From: DAHUXT01 sp036273675
GTDB lineage: Bacteria; Chloroflexota; Ktedonobacteria; Ktedonobacterales; JADMIN01
Direction: 5' to 3'
DNA: 64,000 bases
Assembly (NCBI GenBank): GCA_036273675.1
Contig: DASUHD010000093.1
Span: 1 to 64,000, forward strand
This document shows positions 17,952 to 27,710 of the stretch, in pieces. The notes under the pieces are model-generated. The model saw only the letters and a program-made list of their open reading frames with translations. It was not told the origin of the DNA and made no database searches. The translations under genes were made by a program, and so were the position numbers. Every line of letters begins with the position of its first letter. The stretch's first letter is position 1.

Positions 17952-19058
17952 ATGAATCAGGTCATGCCCGGCCTGGAACTCAACAGGCTTTTCTATCTAG
18001 AGGTCGTCCAGCCGCTGCTGTCCGACCGGTTTCCTGAGGCCGTCTACTCGGCGGGGCTGCTCGGTTACGGCTCCGATGTGCTTGGCTACGACACCGACAT
18101 CTCGACCGACCACGAATGGGGGCCACGCCTCCTCATCTTTCTCGGCGACAAGGAATATCCGGCGCTTCATCAAGCCATCGGTGACATGTTCAGCCGCGAG
18201 CTGCCCGCAAATTTTCATGGCTACTCAACGAATTTTAGCGAGCCGATTGAAGGGGGCACGGGCGTGCGCCTCCTTGAGCCAGGAGAGCCGGGGCAGATCA
18301 ATCACCACATCTCCGTGATGACGGTGGCCAACTTTCTGGAATGGGAGCTTGGCGTCAGGGCGCTCGACGCCATCACCGCGCGCGACTGGTTGACATTCCC
18401 GGAGCAGAAGCTGCTGGAGGCGACGGCGGGGGCCGTTTACTATGACGGCCTGGGGCAACTCGAACCGCTCCGCCAACGGCTGAGCTATTATCCCCATGAT
18501 GTCTGGGTCTACCGGCTTGCCGCCCAATGGCAGCGCATCTCACAGGAGGAGGCGTTCGTCGGGCGCTGTGGCGATGTCGGCGACGACCTGGGGTCGCGAA
18601 TCGTCGCCGCGAGACTCGTGCGTGACGTGATGCGCCTCTGCTTCCTGCTGGAGCGCCGCTATGCTCCCTACAGCAAATGGTTCGGCACGGCATTCAGTCA
18701 CCTGAATTGCGCCGGGCAGCTTGGCCCGCGGCTCACCGCTGTGCTGGCCGCCCCAGACTGGCAGGAACGTGAAGCGCAGCTTGCGGACGCCTATGAAGCG
18801 GTGGCGCGATTACAGAACGCGCACGCCCTGACCGATCCACTCGACCCAACGCCACGAAACTACCACGACCGGCCCTATCGCGTGATCCACGCCGAACGAT
18901 TTGCGAATGCATTATCCGGGACAATCCAGGATGAAGAGCTACGCCACATCATAGAGAGCGTTGGCCTCGTCGGCGCGGTTGACCAGTTCGCGGACAGCAC
19001 GGACATCGTCTCGCATGCTGGCCGCTCACGGTCATTGGGGGATTTTTTGGAAGGATAA
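17952..19058 (+). CDS. DUF4037 domain protein (nucleotidyltransferase-like)
   Basis: This 368-residue soluble protein matches the DUF4037 pattern: AGLLGYGSDVLGYDTDISTDHEWGP near residues 33-57 resembles the G-S…D-x-D active site of the nucleotidyltransferase fold. A helical C-terminal part has YSKWFGTAFSHL and YHDRPYRVIHAERF. Family members are predicted nucleotidyltransferases of unknown substrate. AGAAGG precedes the ATG at a usable distance. The next gene starts three bases after its stop, so the two form an operon. Confidence 0.8.
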   Translation: MNQVMPGLELNRLFYLEVVQPLLSDRFPEAVYSAGLLGYGSDVLGYDTDISTDHEWGPRLLIFLGDKEYPALHQAIGDMFSRELPANFHGYSTNFSEPIEGGTGVRLLEPGEPGQINHHISVMTVANFLEWELGVRALDAITARDWLTFPEQKLLEATAGAVYYDGLGQLEPLRQRLSYYPHDVWVYRLAAQWQRISQEEAFVGRCGDVGDDLGSRIVAARLVRDVMRLCFLLERRYAPYSKWFGTAFSHLNCAGQLGPRLTAVLAAPDWQEREAQLADAYEAVARLQNAHALTDPLDPTPRNYHDRPYRVIHAERFANALSGTIQDEELRHIIESVGLVGAVDQFADSTDIVSHAGRSRSLGDFLEG

Positions 19059-19061
19059 GAG

Positions 19062-19292
19062 ATGGTGCAAGAGCTTGATGGGGTTGTGTTGCTGGAGGCG
19101 CTCCCGGAGTATGGCCTGGAGGCAGGCGGCATCGGGGCAGTTGTCATGGCACATCAGGGTGGCCAGGGCTACACCGTCGAGTTTCTTACACTCAAAGGCG
19201 ATACCGTCGCTGTCGCGACTCTGAGCCATTCTCAGATACGCGCTATCCAGACGAACGAGGTTGCCCACGCCCGACAACTGACATCGGCCTGA
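19062..19292 (+). CDS. DUF4926 domain protein
   Basis: This 76-residue protein resembles DUF4926, a small beta-barrel-like family (LDGVVLLEALPEYGLEAGGIG…VEFLTLKGDTVAVATL). It starts three bases after the DUF4037 stop with GGAAGG seven bases upstream, so it is translationally linked. Its role is unknown. Proteins of this type often sit beside toxin- or nucleotidyltransferase-like genes, which suits its neighbour. Confidence 0.7.
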   Translation: MVQELDGVVLLEALPEYGLEAGGIGAVVMAHQGGQGYTVEFLTLKGDTVAVATLSHSQIRAIQTNEVAHARQLTSA

Positions 19293-19300
19293 ATAGAGAA

Positions 19301-19323
19301 CCCCTCGCCGAGTTGACGAGGGG
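19301..19323. terminator. Bidirectional terminator hairpin
   Basis: CCCCTCG (19301-19307) and CGAGGGG (19317-19323) form a perfect seven-base stem between two convergent genes. On the minus strand the stem is followed by TTCTCTATT, a usable tail. The plus-strand tail is poor. Confidence 0.6.
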
Positions 19324-19343
19324 CAACAGAGGAGTATTGAAGG

Positions 19344-19715
19344 TTATTTGATGCCGTGGCGGTTGGGGCCATCTACCGCGTCAACCACCGCGTCGATCAC
19401 GTTGACGCCGCCGGAGAGCACGTCCTTCACCACATCGTCGATGTGGGTGGAGGCAGCCGCCAGCCCGCGAATCAGCTCGATCAGCGCCGCCGTCATCGAG
19501 GCCGCGAAGCCGAGCACGATGGCGAAGGCAGCCGTCGCTGCATGCACAAAGAGACTGTCGTGACTGGTGGGCCAGTCATTGACAAGGAAGAAGCCCGCCG
19601 CCTCGGCAATGATGATGCCGATAATCATCGCTATCAGGCCCGCACGCATCATATCCCAGATGGCGTGACGAATAAACCGTATCAGATCCCCGCCGAGCGT
19701 GTTCAGCATGCTCAT
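19344..19715 (-). CDS. Small two-helix membrane protein
   Basis: This 123-residue protein has an amphipathic start, hydrophobic helices at about 20-42 and 52-77, and a polar tail with DVVKDVLSGGVNVIDAVVDAVDG. ATG 19715 is preferred because GGAGAAGGG lies about nine bases upstream. It is similar in plan to the protein at 383-673 and may be a paralogue. No enzyme motif is seen. It might be a stress-related membrane organiser, but that is a guess. Confidence 0.6.
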   Translation of the reverse strand: MSMLNTLGGDLIRFIRHAIWDMMRAGLIAMIIGIIIAEAAGFFLVNDWPTSHDSLFVHAATAAFAIVLGFAASMTAALIELIRGLAAASTHIDDVVKDVLSGGVNVIDAVVDAVDGPNRHGIK

Positions 19716-19914
19716 AGCAGCGTGTCCCTTCTCCAACAAAATATTCTCACGCACTGGATATGCGGCGATATGCGCTCACGCGCTCGCGACCGTGCGGTCG
19801 GCTCCCAGTCTATATCACTTTCCTCATATCGTCTACGGGTGAAGCTACCGCCCAGTTGGAGCGTTCGCCCCGCAATGTGGGCTACGACCGCTACGAAGAC
19901 ATGCGGAGCGTCCC

Positions 19915-20274
19915 TCACTGGCCCAAATAAATGAACATGGCCATCGCGTCGAGCTTCATCACTTCTTCCTGCGACCCCAGCACTTTGATAGCCCCTTGCA
20001 TGTAGTTGGAGGCCGGATTCTCGTCGCCCCAGAAGATATTGGTCAGGTCTTCACTGCTGCCCTGAATCACCAGATCGGCGCCGCCGCGCAGACCATCCTC
20101 CACCGACGCCACCGCACCGTCTTTCACCGTCATGGTATAGGTCGCGCCAATATCCGTCGCCTCCAGATGCATCACGCAGTCCCAGTTTTTCAGCGTGCGC
20201 CTCACCCGCTCGCTCGCCTGTGCGCGCACCAGGTAGTCGTCCAGCGCCTCGCGTAGCTCCTCCGCCGTTGCCAT
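19915..20274 (-). CDS. SCP2 sterol-binding domain protein
   Basis: This 119-residue SCP2-like protein has the typical lipid-binding fold sequence: a helical start, then WDCVMHLEATDIGATYTMTV, DLVIQGSSEDLTNIFWG, NPASNYMQGAIKVLGSQEEVMKLD. Such domains bind lipids or act as accessory domains in acyl-CoA or amine metabolism. ATG 20274 has GGGAG and AGGGG just upstream. Longer upstream reading enters the palindromic repeat at 20305. It follows the amine oxidase in the same direction and may be its partner. Confidence 0.8.
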   Translation of the reverse strand: MATAEELREALDDYLVRAQASERVRRTLKNWDCVMHLEATDIGATYTMTVKDGAVASVEDGLRGGADLVIQGSSEDLTNIFWGDENPASNYMQGAIKVLGSQEEVMKLDAMAMFIYLGQ

Positions 20275-20304
20275 AACCCCTGCTCCCTTTTTGCTTTGCG
20301 GCCC

Positions 20305-20339
20305 GCTCCCCCTACCCCCTCCTCTAAAAGGGAGGGGCC
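20305..20339. repeat. Dispersed C-rich/G-rich palindromic repeat, copy 4
   Basis: CTCCCCCTACCCCCTCCTCT pairs loosely with AAAAGGGAGGGG. It lies between the amine oxidase stop and the SCP2 gene. Confidence 0.6.
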
Positions 20340-20381
20340 ATATGTCAAGGTTATATCTGACTCCCAACGGTGCTCAATACT

Positions 20382-21740
20382 TCAGCGGCTATCTAGGATT
20401 TCGGCGGCGGCGCGCTCGCCCGACTGCACCGCGCCCTCCATGTAGCCGTTCCACACGGTGGCTGTCTCGGTCCCTGCCCAGTGGATGCGCCCAATTGGCG
20501 TCCGCAGCGCTGGGCCATACATACTCCAGACGCCCGGCGGCATGTAGCCCGCGTAGCAGCCGCGCGTGTACTCTTCCTCCGCCCATGACTGTTCGATGTA
20601 GTCCAGCGGCTGGCCCGCCTGCTCGCCGAAGTAGCGGACGAGACACTCCAGCACGGCGGCGCGGCGCTCTTCAAGGCTGCGCTGACCCCAGAGCCGCCCC
20701 TCGTCGCCCTCGATGAAGCCCAGCAAGACGCCCCGGCGGCCATCCGGCGGCGAGTTGTCGAAGGTCACCCGCACCGCGCCGGTATCGCCCGACGCCTGGC
20801 CCGTCAGCCCCCCGTCGCGCCAAAAGGGCGTGGGATAGATGCAATGGGCCTTGATGACCGTACCCATCGGCATCCGCTGCGTCAGTTGATCGCGCAGGCC
20901 AGGTAGCGCCGGACGGTAGCACAGTCGGCCCGCCAGCGTCGGCGGCAGGGCTACGATGACCCGGTCGCAAGTAAGCGTTATCGTGTCAGATTCGATGCGC
21001 GCGCCGCTGGCATCCTGTGTGATGGTATGCATCGGCGCGTTGAGAATGGCTCGCTCGCCCAGCGCCTCGGCCATCTGGTTGGCGATAGTCTGCGCGCCCG
21101 TCACAAAACGCGTTTCCTGCGCGCCGCCCGTCACGCCGATGAGGTCCATCAGCCCACCAGCGGAGCGAATATAGAAGAGGACGTGCAGCAGCGAGAGGTC
21201 GCGCGGCTCGGCGGAGAAGACCGCCTGAATCGCCAGTTCGAGCAATGCCCGCGCGCCAGGAGTCGTGATGTTGGCGTCGAGCCACGTGGCAAACGTCTGC
21301 GCGTCCAACGCCGCTGCCTCGGGCGCCGTCCAGGGAGCGTCGGGCGATATCCGCATCGCCATCATGTTGAGGTTGAGCATCGCCTCCATCACGTCGCCCG
21401 CCACCAGCCGATCCGCCGTCGGAATCGCGCCGGAATAGACGAGCCGCTCGCCCGCGTGATACTGGATGTTGTTGCCGATGTCCCACGTCTTGAACGTCTC
21501 CACGCCCAACTCCGCCGCCAACTGGTTCATCCGCTGCTGCGTCGGGCCAATCCATTGGCCGCCGAGATCGATCAGCGTGCCGTCAGCGGCGGGACGGCTC
21601 CAGGTGCGGCCACCGACGCGGCTGCGCGCCTCCAGCACACAGACGGAAACGCCAGCCGCCACAAGCTGGCGCGCCGCCATCAGCCCGGCCAGTCCCGCGC
21701 CGACGATGCCCACCTCAGCGTGCTGCGACATCTCACCCAT
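20382..21740 (-). CDS. Flavin-containing amine oxidase
   Basis: This is an FAD-dependent amine oxidase of about 452 residues. The N-terminal Rossmann motif VGIVGAGLAGLMAARQL, the VLEARSRVGGRTWS motif, GGQWIG, and the C-terminal IHWAGTETATVWNGYMEGAVQSGERAA (FAD-binding) are intact. It oxidises an amine to an imine and then aldehyde with release of H2O2. The substrate could be a monoamine or polyamine and cannot be fixed from sequence. ATG 21740 is chosen from the AAGGAG upstream; ATG 21731 is an alternative. There is no signal peptide, so it is cytoplasmic. Confidence 0.9.
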   Translation of the reverse strand: MGEMSQHAEVGIVGAGLAGLMAARQLVAAGVSVCVLEARSRVGGRTWSRPAADGTLIDLGGQWIGPTQQRMNQLAAELGVETFKTWDIGNNIQYHAGERLVYSGAIPTADRLVAGDVMEAMLNLNMMAMRISPDAPWTAPEAAALDAQTFATWLDANITTPGARALLELAIQAVFSAEPRDLSLLHVLFYIRSAGGLMDLIGVTGGAQETRFVTGAQTIANQMAEALGERAILNAPMHTITQDASGARIESDTITLTCDRVIVALPPTLAGRLCYRPALPGLRDQLTQRMPMGTVIKAHCIYPTPFWRDGGLTGQASGDTGAVRVTFDNSPPDGRRGVLLGFIEGDEGRLWGQRSLEERRAAVLECLVRYFGEQAGQPLDYIEQSWAEEEYTRGCYAGYMPPGVWSMYGPALRTPIGRIHWAGTETATVWNGYMEGAVQSGERAAAEILDSR

Positions 21741-21911
21741 GTACACAGCATTGCTCCTTGAATGGTAACCTGCCAATTGCAGTGGCGCTATGCACCGCCC
21801 TCGGCCACACGTTCACGCGCCAGAGCGCCAGTGTCATGATGATAACACGGCTCTGGCAGGGCGTTAAGCAGTTTTTCGCCAAGCCAGACTGCATTGAAGA
21901 CGACACTTGCC

Positions 21912-23207
21912 CTATGGGCAATGGAGCGTTAGCGTCTTGCCACGGTGATCCGCACCCTTCCACGAGCCGACAGCCCAGAAGTTGCCCACGCTGTCCGTCG
22001 CGATACCGCCCAGGCTCGAGCCAGCGGCCCCACTCGGCGCCAGGCTGGTGACGGCACGCCACGCAGTGCCGTTCCATTGGGCGATCAGGGGGACATACTG
22101 GCTATCGGCGGTGTACGTATGTCCGACAGCGCGCACGTCATGAGCGTTCGCCGCCGCCACACTGCCCAGCGATACGACTGGCAGCGATCCCACCGCATCA
22201 GGGCCAGTGACCACCTTCCAGGCGCTACCATCCCAATGCGCGATGAGCGCGCGGAGTTTGTGGGCGCTCGTTGTGTAGTCTCCCACGGCCCAGGCGTCGC
22301 TCGCAGACAGCGCAATCACCCCGTTGAGGCTCCCAGCCAGGGATCCACTTGGGAGAGATGGAGACGCGGCGATCTGCCACGTGCTTCCATCCCAGCGCTC
22401 GATCAGCGGCTGGAAGTAGCCAAGCATGCCAGCGGGCGGCGGTCCGATCCGCACTGACCCCACAGCCCAAAGCTGGCTGGTTCCAGCGATACGGGCAATC
22501 GCATTGAAATGGCCCGCCGTCGCTCCTGCTGGCGCCGGACTGCTGACAACGCGCCAGGCGGATCCATCCCAACGCTCGATCAGCGGCTGCGTTGCATTAT
22601 TGCCAGTGACGGATTCACCGACGGCCCAGACGTCATTGGCCGCGACCGCCGCGACAGCGTTGAGCGTGTCGCTCAGTGGGCCAGGGTTGGGGCTATTGAC
22701 GAGGCTCCACTGCGACCCGTTCCAGTGCTCGATCAGCGTGGTCGGCCGTGGTTGGTGGCTGCTCAGGCTGCCGACCGCCCAGACATCATTCGGGGTAATC
22801 GCTGCCACCCCACTCAGGACATCATTTCCCGGACTGGGAACGACACGCCAGGCGCTCCCGTCCCACTGCTCAATCAGGCTTGTTACTGGCCCACCATCAT
22901 TGTAGATGCTGCTACCTACGGCCCAGGCGCGCGTCGCTGAAAGCGCGCTCACCGCCCCCAGACCACTTTCTGGATACTGCGTGGAATTCGGACTGGGAAT
23001 GATCCGCCAGGTGGTACAGGGCGCCGGGGTGGCAGTGGCCGTCGGTTTGGGGGTGGGCGTAGATGTTGTGCCACCGCCCCCTGAGGTGCTGATACCACAG
23101 GCGCTCACCAGCAGCGCCAGCCCCAGCGCCAGCGCGGCCGCACGCTGCCACCTCCACCGAACCAGATGTTCCTTCTGCCAGGACGCACTCGATGGTTGCT
23201 GAAACAT
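21912..23207 (-). CDS. Lipoprotein with WAVG/W-DG repeats (beta-propeller-like)
   Basis: This 431-residue protein has a lipoprotein signal: basic start, hydrophobic ALALGLALLVSACG with the cysteine at the lipobox. A Thr/Pro-rich stalk follows. The rest is about six or seven repeats of roughly 50-60 residues with the signature (D/A)VWAVG followed by LIE(R/H)W(D/N)GS-W, which suggests a beta-propeller facing outside. A Thr/Pro stalk plus propeller is common among secreted proteins of Ktedonobacteria. The start has AAAGGAG eight bases upstream. The ligand is unknown. Confidence 0.8.
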   Translation of the reverse strand: MFQQPSSASWQKEHLVRWRWQRAAALALGLALLVSACGISTSGGGGTTSTPTPKPTATATPAPCTTWRIIPSPNSTQYPESGLGAVSALSATRAWAVGSSIYNDGGPVTSLIEQWDGSAWRVVPSPGNDVLSGVAAITPNDVWAVGSLSSHQPRPTTLIEHWNGSQWSLVNSPNPGPLSDTLNAVAAVAANDVWAVGESVTGNNATQPLIERWDGSAWRVVSSPAPAGATAGHFNAIARIAGTSQLWAVGSVRIGPPPAGMLGYFQPLIERWDGSTWQIAASPSLPSGSLAGSLNGVIALSASDAWAVGDYTTSAHKLRALIAHWDGSAWKVVTGPDAVGSLPVVSLGSVAAANAHDVRAVGHTYTADSQYVPLIAQWNGTAWRAVTSLAPSGAAGSSLGGIATDSVGNFWAVGSWKGADHRGKTLTLHCP

Positions 23208-23370
23208 GTCTCTCACTCCTTTGATGCCATCAGCAGGCGCAAAACTCGATGCGCCGCGCACCAGCATCCCATGGGGGGCGGTGTACAATCTGCCTGCCAA
23301 CGACCACACAGTAAACGCTTCCGCTCACAAACGCCTCTCAGTTTGGTTGAAGAAGTCACAGGCGCTTCCC

Positions 23371-23408
23371 AGATGTGGGGCATGGGCTGAGATGTGGGGC
23401 ATGGGTTG
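23371..23408. repeat. 19-bp tandem duplication
   Basis: AGATGTGGGGCATGGGCTG (23371-23389) is repeated immediately as the same unit with one change (23390-23408). It lies about 160 bases upstream of the lipoprotein start and is not coding. Confidence 0.8.
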
Positions 23409-23588
23409 AGTGGAATGCTGGATCTTGCGCGAGGAGAGCATTAGCGACGATGAAGCGAAAGATGCGGGAGACTGCCATATCGCCGGGGAGAAGGACATGC
23501 GCCAGCCGTGTATCCACTCGCCGCGATTGAGAACTAGCAGCGACTAGATAGCACGGCTCCGGCGGTGAACCGAGGGGATTGCGGGTAG

Positions 23589-24992
23589 CTAGCGCGCCAG
23601 CTTGCCGCGTGTGATGAGCAGCAGGAGCAGCCCAAGCGCCAGCCAGACCGCGACGATGATCGGGATGTAGCTCAGCGCCCCGGTTCCAGGCGAGGCCATT
23701 GCCGCCGCGACGATGCCCGCGGTGATGAGCAGGCCTAGCGCCGGAATAATGCCATGGCGCAACAGGCTAAACTGAGCGCGGCGTTTGCGGGCGAAGAAGA
23801 GGATGCAGGCGATATTCACCAGCACGTAGATCAGCAAGACGAGAATCGCGTCAATCGTACCCAGGAAAGCGAAGGCGTCGAACGGCGAGAGGAATAGCCC
23901 CAGCGCCAGGCCAGTGACCAGCCCGATACCGCAGAGCATGGCCACACCCGCGACTGGCGTGCCGCGCGTCGGGTGCGTCCAGGCGAGCCAGTGGGGCAAC
24001 GCGCCCTCACGGCTGGCGGCGAAGAGAATACGCGCGCCACCGTTGACGATTGCCAGCGCCGCGCCGAAGAACGAGGCGATACCGACGACATCGATCAGCA
24101 GCGCGAAGGTTGGCCCACCAAACGCGCGCCCAAGTGTATCGAATGGCGCGGCGTCGTTGCCAAAGCCCGTCGCCATATGTTCGGGGCCGTAGCCGACGGT
24201 CGCGGCATAGACCATCAGAACGTAGAAAATGCCCACGACAATCATCGAGCCGAAGATCGCGCGGGGAATGCTGCGATGTGGGTCGCGCGTCTCCTCGCCA
24301 AGAGCCGCGGCGGTCTCGAAACCAATAAAGCTGAGGACGGAGAGGACGATGCCAATCGAGAGATCGCCGTTAGCGGGGACGCCAGCGGTCGTGAAGGGCG
24401 AAAGCGGCAGGCCACTGGTCGAGCCAACATGAAACAGGATGATTGCTGCCAGCACCAGACAGACGCCGATTTCGAAGGTTAGAAAGGTCATATCGATGCG
24501 CAGGGACTCGCGGATGCCCCAGTAGCAAAGGGCGAAGATGAGGCCAATCGCCGCGACGAAGAACACCGGCCACGGGATATTCACGCCAGCATAGCGAGAG
24601 AGCAACGTCTGAAGGTTCGCGCTCATCACGATGAACGAATATGGCACGCCCAGCGCCAGCGCCGCCAGACCAATCCACGCGGTGAGGAAACCCAAACGCG
24701 ACCCTAGCCCTTCGGTGACGAACGTATACGCGGAGCCACTGGAGGGCAACTCGCGCGAGAACTCGCTGTACTGGTTGGCGACCAGCAGCGCCACGACAAA
24801 GGCGACAACATAGCAGAGGGGCAGCGCCGCGCCCACCAGCTTCGCGGTCGGTGGGGTATTGAAGAAGATCGAGGCGGCGGGAGACATCACCGCCACAGAG
24901 ATGACAATCGCGTTGCGCAAGCCCAGATTATTGCGCCGGAGTCCACCGCTGGTCGGTGTCATCGGCTGCGCTGTGGACAGGATTTCGCTCAT
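23589..24992 (-). CDS. APC-family amino acid permease
   Basis: This 467-residue protein has about twelve membrane helices. The first helix region, RNAIVISVAVMSPAASIFFNTPPTAK, and ILSFIGFETAAALGEETRDPHRSIPRAI in the middle are hallmarks of amino acid-polyamine-organocation transporters. It would import an amino acid or amine. GAGGAGACC precedes the start. It is the last gene of the TetR-PLP enzyme-oxidase-permease run, 54 bases after the oxidase. It may supply the substrate for those enzymes, an inference from position only. Confidence 0.88.
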   Translation of the reverse strand: MSEILSTAQPMTPTSGGLRRNNLGLRNAIVISVAVMSPAASIFFNTPPTAKLVGAALPLCYVVAFVVALLVANQYSEFSRELPSSGSAYTFVTEGLGSRLGFLTAWIGLAALALGVPYSFIVMSANLQTLLSRYAGVNIPWPVFFVAAIGLIFALCYWGIRESLRIDMTFLTFEIGVCLVLAAIILFHVGSTSGLPLSPFTTAGVPANGDLSIGIVLSVLSFIGFETAAALGEETRDPHRSIPRAIFGSMIVVGIFYVLMVYAATVGYGPEHMATGFGNDAAPFDTLGRAFGGPTFALLIDVVGIASFFGAALAIVNGGARILFAASREGALPHWLAWTHPTRGTPVAGVAMLCGIGLVTGLALGLFLSPFDAFAFLGTIDAILVLLIYVLVNIACILFFARKRRAQFSLLRHGIIPALGLLITAGIVAAAMASPGTGALSYIPIIVAVWLALGLLLLLITRGKLAR

Positions 24993-25046
24993 CGGCAGGT
25001 CTCCTCGCGTGCGGATAGAATGTTCAGCAGATCATGGTAGAGCAGA

Positions 25047-26423
25047 CTACATGGTTGGCGAGCTTTCACTGGATGGCATGCCCATCGCGGGCGCTATCGG
25101 CGTGTCGGCGTCGAGCAATCGGCGCAGGTAGTCGTTCAGGAAGACACCGTCCGGGTCGAGCGCCGCGCGCACCCGGCGGAAGTCGTCCCAGCGGGGATAG
25201 CGCGTGGCGAGCGTCGCCGCGTCAAGCGTGTGCATCTTGCCCCAGTGGGGTCGCCCGCCATAGGGCTGATAGATCGGCTCGATGGCGCGGAAATAGCGCT
25301 CGTACGGCATGCCCTTGTACATGTGAATGGCGATATAGGCCGACTCGCGCTGATAGGCGGGGCTGAGCCAGATATCATCGCTCTGGACGAAGCGGCACTC
25401 GATGGGGAAATGAACGTTGAACTTCTCCCGCTTCATCACCGCGCGAATCTCCGCCAGCACCGCCGGAAAATCCGCCGCCGGGATGTTGTACTCCATCTCC
25501 TGAAACTTCACTGCGCGCGGCGTGGCGAAGAGGCGGTGGCTATAGTCCGTCTCGGAGACGGTGGCAATACCCATCGCCGAGACGCGGCTGATCGTCCGCG
25601 TGGTCGGGCGCGCGATGCGGGCCGTCTCAGACAAGACCCAATAGAGGCCGTTTTCCAGCACGATCTTGTTGAGCGTGCCGAAGACATTGGTCTTCGAGGG
25701 CGGATCGTCGGTCTCGTTGAGAAACTTCACCTGCGCCCAGGGTGTATACGGCATCCAGAAGAACTCGAAGTGGCTGTTTTCCCGCTTGTAGCGTTCGAGG
25801 TTGGCCAGCACGTCGTCCACCCGCTCGCGCCGACTGACGAAGCGCAATCGTTTCGCAGGCACGACCCGCAGCGTCACCTCGGCGATGACGCCAAGCGCGC
25901 CAAGCGAGACCTGCGCCGCCTTGAAGATATCGGGCCGCGCGGTCTCGGAGCACTGGATGACCTCGCCGCTGGCCGTCACCAGCGTCAGCCCAACCACCTG
26001 GGTCGCGATGGAGCCGAAGCGGATACCGGTGCCGTGCGTCCCGGTGCTGATCGCGCCCGCGATGCTCTGCACGTCGATGTCGCCCAGGTTTTCCTGCGCC
26101 AGCCCGCGTTTAAGCAATTGATCGCCCAGCAGCCGGAGCCGCGTGCCTGCCTGGACACGCGCTGTTCCCCGCTCCGCGTCTATGGATATGATGCCCTGCA
26201 TGTTATCCAGCGAGATCAGCACATCGTCGGTCTGCGCCAGCGGCGTGAAGGAGTGGCCGTCACCGACGATGCGCACGTGGCGCCCCTCATAGCTATAGCG
26301 GCCTATCACCTGCGCCAGCTCATCGAGGCTACGCGGCAGATAGACCGCCCGCGGCGTCCCACGGACGGAGTCCGACCAGTTGCGCCAGCGCGTCGGCTTG
26401 CTGGCAGTTTTATATGATGCCAT
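25047..26423 (-). CDS. FAD-linked D-arabinono-1,4-lactone oxidase family protein
   Basis: This 458-residue protein is in the sugar-1,4-lactone oxidase family. It has an N-terminal FAD-binding part: RAVYLPRSLDELAQVI, VGDGHSFTPLAQTDDVLISL, DIDVQSIAGAISTGTHGTG and a Rossmann-like middle. A C-terminal ALO domain contains GGRPHWGKMHTLDA. It oxidises a sugar lactone or alditol-like substrate using oxygen or another acceptor. The gene lies 12 bases downstream of the PLP enzyme and 54 upstream of the permease, so it is clearly operonic. The true substrate is not known. Confidence 0.88.
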   Translation of the reverse strand: MASYKTASKPTRWRNWSDSVRGTPRAVYLPRSLDELAQVIGRYSYEGRHVRIVGDGHSFTPLAQTDDVLISLDNMQGIISIDAERGTARVQAGTRLRLLGDQLLKRGLAQENLGDIDVQSIAGAISTGTHGTGIRFGSIATQVVGLTLVTASGEVIQCSETARPDIFKAAQVSLGALGVIAEVTLRVVPAKRLRFVSRRERVDDVLANLERYKRENSHFEFFWMPYTPWAQVKFLNETDDPPSKTNVFGTLNKIVLENGLYWVLSETARIARPTTRTISRVSAMGIATVSETDYSHRLFATPRAVKFQEMEYNIPAADFPAVLAEIRAVMKREKFNVHFPIECRFVQSDDIWLSPAYQRESAYIAIHMYKGMPYERYFRAIEPIYQPYGGRPHWGKMHTLDAATLATRYPRWDDFRRVRAALDPDGVFLNDYLRRLLDADTPIAPAMGMPSSESSPTM

Positions 26424-26435
26424 GAGATACCCCCA

Positions 26436-27710
26436 TCAGAGAAAACACTGGCCGTCACCGCGATAGGTCGTCACCTCATCCACAATCGCGCCGTTCTGGA
26501 CGCAGGCGAGGTGGGTGAAGCGCTCGCACAGTTCGCCCGCCTTGGCATGGCGCATCAGAATGGGATCGCCGAGCGCGAGCCGCTCCGGTCCGCGATAGTG
26601 AATCGGCGTCTGCACCTCGCCCGCGCCTTCGAGCGGATCGAGTCTCGCGCCCGCTGGCAGATAGACCGAGGGCAGGCGATCTTTGCCTGCACCGCCCGAC
26701 GCGCTATAGCCGCCGCCAAGGCAGGTGTAGATGCCCGGCGCCGGGATGCGCACAATCTCGATGGCGTAGCCCGCCGCGGATCGGAAGCGGAAATCGCGGT
26801 AGTTATCGAAGAGCGCGGGGTTGTAGAAGCCCGACCCGACAGTGATCTCAGTGACGGCAGACTCCTGTCGCGTGGTCGCCATACTGCCAGTGCCTCCGCC
26901 GTTGACGAAGCGCAGCGGCCCGCAGAGCGACTCCGCCAGCGCGACTACAGCCGCCCGGCGCTCGGCGTCCAACCGCACCGAACGGCCCTTCAGTCGGCGC
27001 ACCAGTGTGTTCTTGGCAAGCTGGCCCGGATAATTGTCGCCGACGCCCGCCACCTGCGCCTCGTAACCCATGACCCCGTCGAGGTAGACATGCCCTGACC
27101 GCGCGATGCGCTCCAGCACGGGCCGCGCGAGGTCGGCGGTTTGCAGCGGCGACCGCCAGACGCCGAAGTGCAAGCCCGGCACGGCCAGCGTCATATCCAC
27201 TTCCAGGCAGAGCGGCAGCCGGACGTTATGCCCACGCGCGACCGACTCCGCCTGCTCGATATGCGCGATACTATCGACCATCAGCGTGATGTGCGCGCCA
27301 TCCGCCGTCGCCCGCGCCACCGCCGCCAGATCGTCGCGATGCCAGGTAGGGTAACCGATCAAGAGATCGTCGAAGCCCTGGCCTGCCAGCCAGGCCGCCT
27401 CGCGCGCGGTGAAGCACATCAGCCCACGAAAGACCGGGCTGGCCTCCAGGACGCGCCGCAACACCGCCACGCTACGCACCGACTTCGAGGCGATGCGCAC
27501 ATTCTTGCTTCCGGCGCGGCCCAGAATCGCGCGAATATTCTCATCCAGCAGATCGAGATCGAGCCAGGCGAACGGCATCGTATGCCCAGCGAACGCCTTG
27601 CGGTAATAGCTATAGTCACGCGTCGAAGCGCCAGCGGCGCGTGTTGCCGACGGTGTATCGGCTGTCGTCGCGATTATCGGCTGCGCTGGCCCTGCCAGTT
27701 CATCATGCAT
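26436..27710 (-). CDS. PLP-dependent amino acid deaminase/aldolase (alanine racemase N-terminal fold)
   Basis: This 424-residue protein has the fold-type III PLP barrel: FAWLDLDLLDENI at the first strand, the PLP lysine in IASKSVRSVAVL, and a C-terminal D-serine dehydratase-like domain with a metal-binding His/Cys end. It resembles D-threonine aldolase and D-amino acid deaminases. ATG 27710 has GGAGG six bases upstream and overlaps the TetR stop, so translation is coupled. With the lactone oxidase and permease it suggests uptake and breakdown of an amino-acid-containing compound, inferred from context. Confidence 0.85.
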   Translation of the reverse strand: MHDELAGPAQPIIATTADTPSATRAAGASTRDYSYYRKAFAGHTMPFAWLDLDLLDENIRAILGRAGSKNVRIASKSVRSVAVLRRVLEASPVFRGLMCFTAREAAWLAGQGFDDLLIGYPTWHRDDLAAVARATADGAHITLMVDSIAHIEQAESVARGHNVRLPLCLEVDMTLAVPGLHFGVWRSPLQTADLARPVLERIARSGHVYLDGVMGYEAQVAGVGDNYPGQLAKNTLVRRLKGRSVRLDAERRAAVVALAESLCGPLRFVNGGGTGSMATTRQESAVTEITVGSGFYNPALFDNYRDFRFRSAAGYAIEIVRIPAPGIYTCLGGGYSASGGAGKDRLPSVYLPAGARLDPLEGAGEVQTPIHYRGPERLALGDPILMRHAKAGELCERFTHLACVQNGAIVDEVTTYRGDGQCFL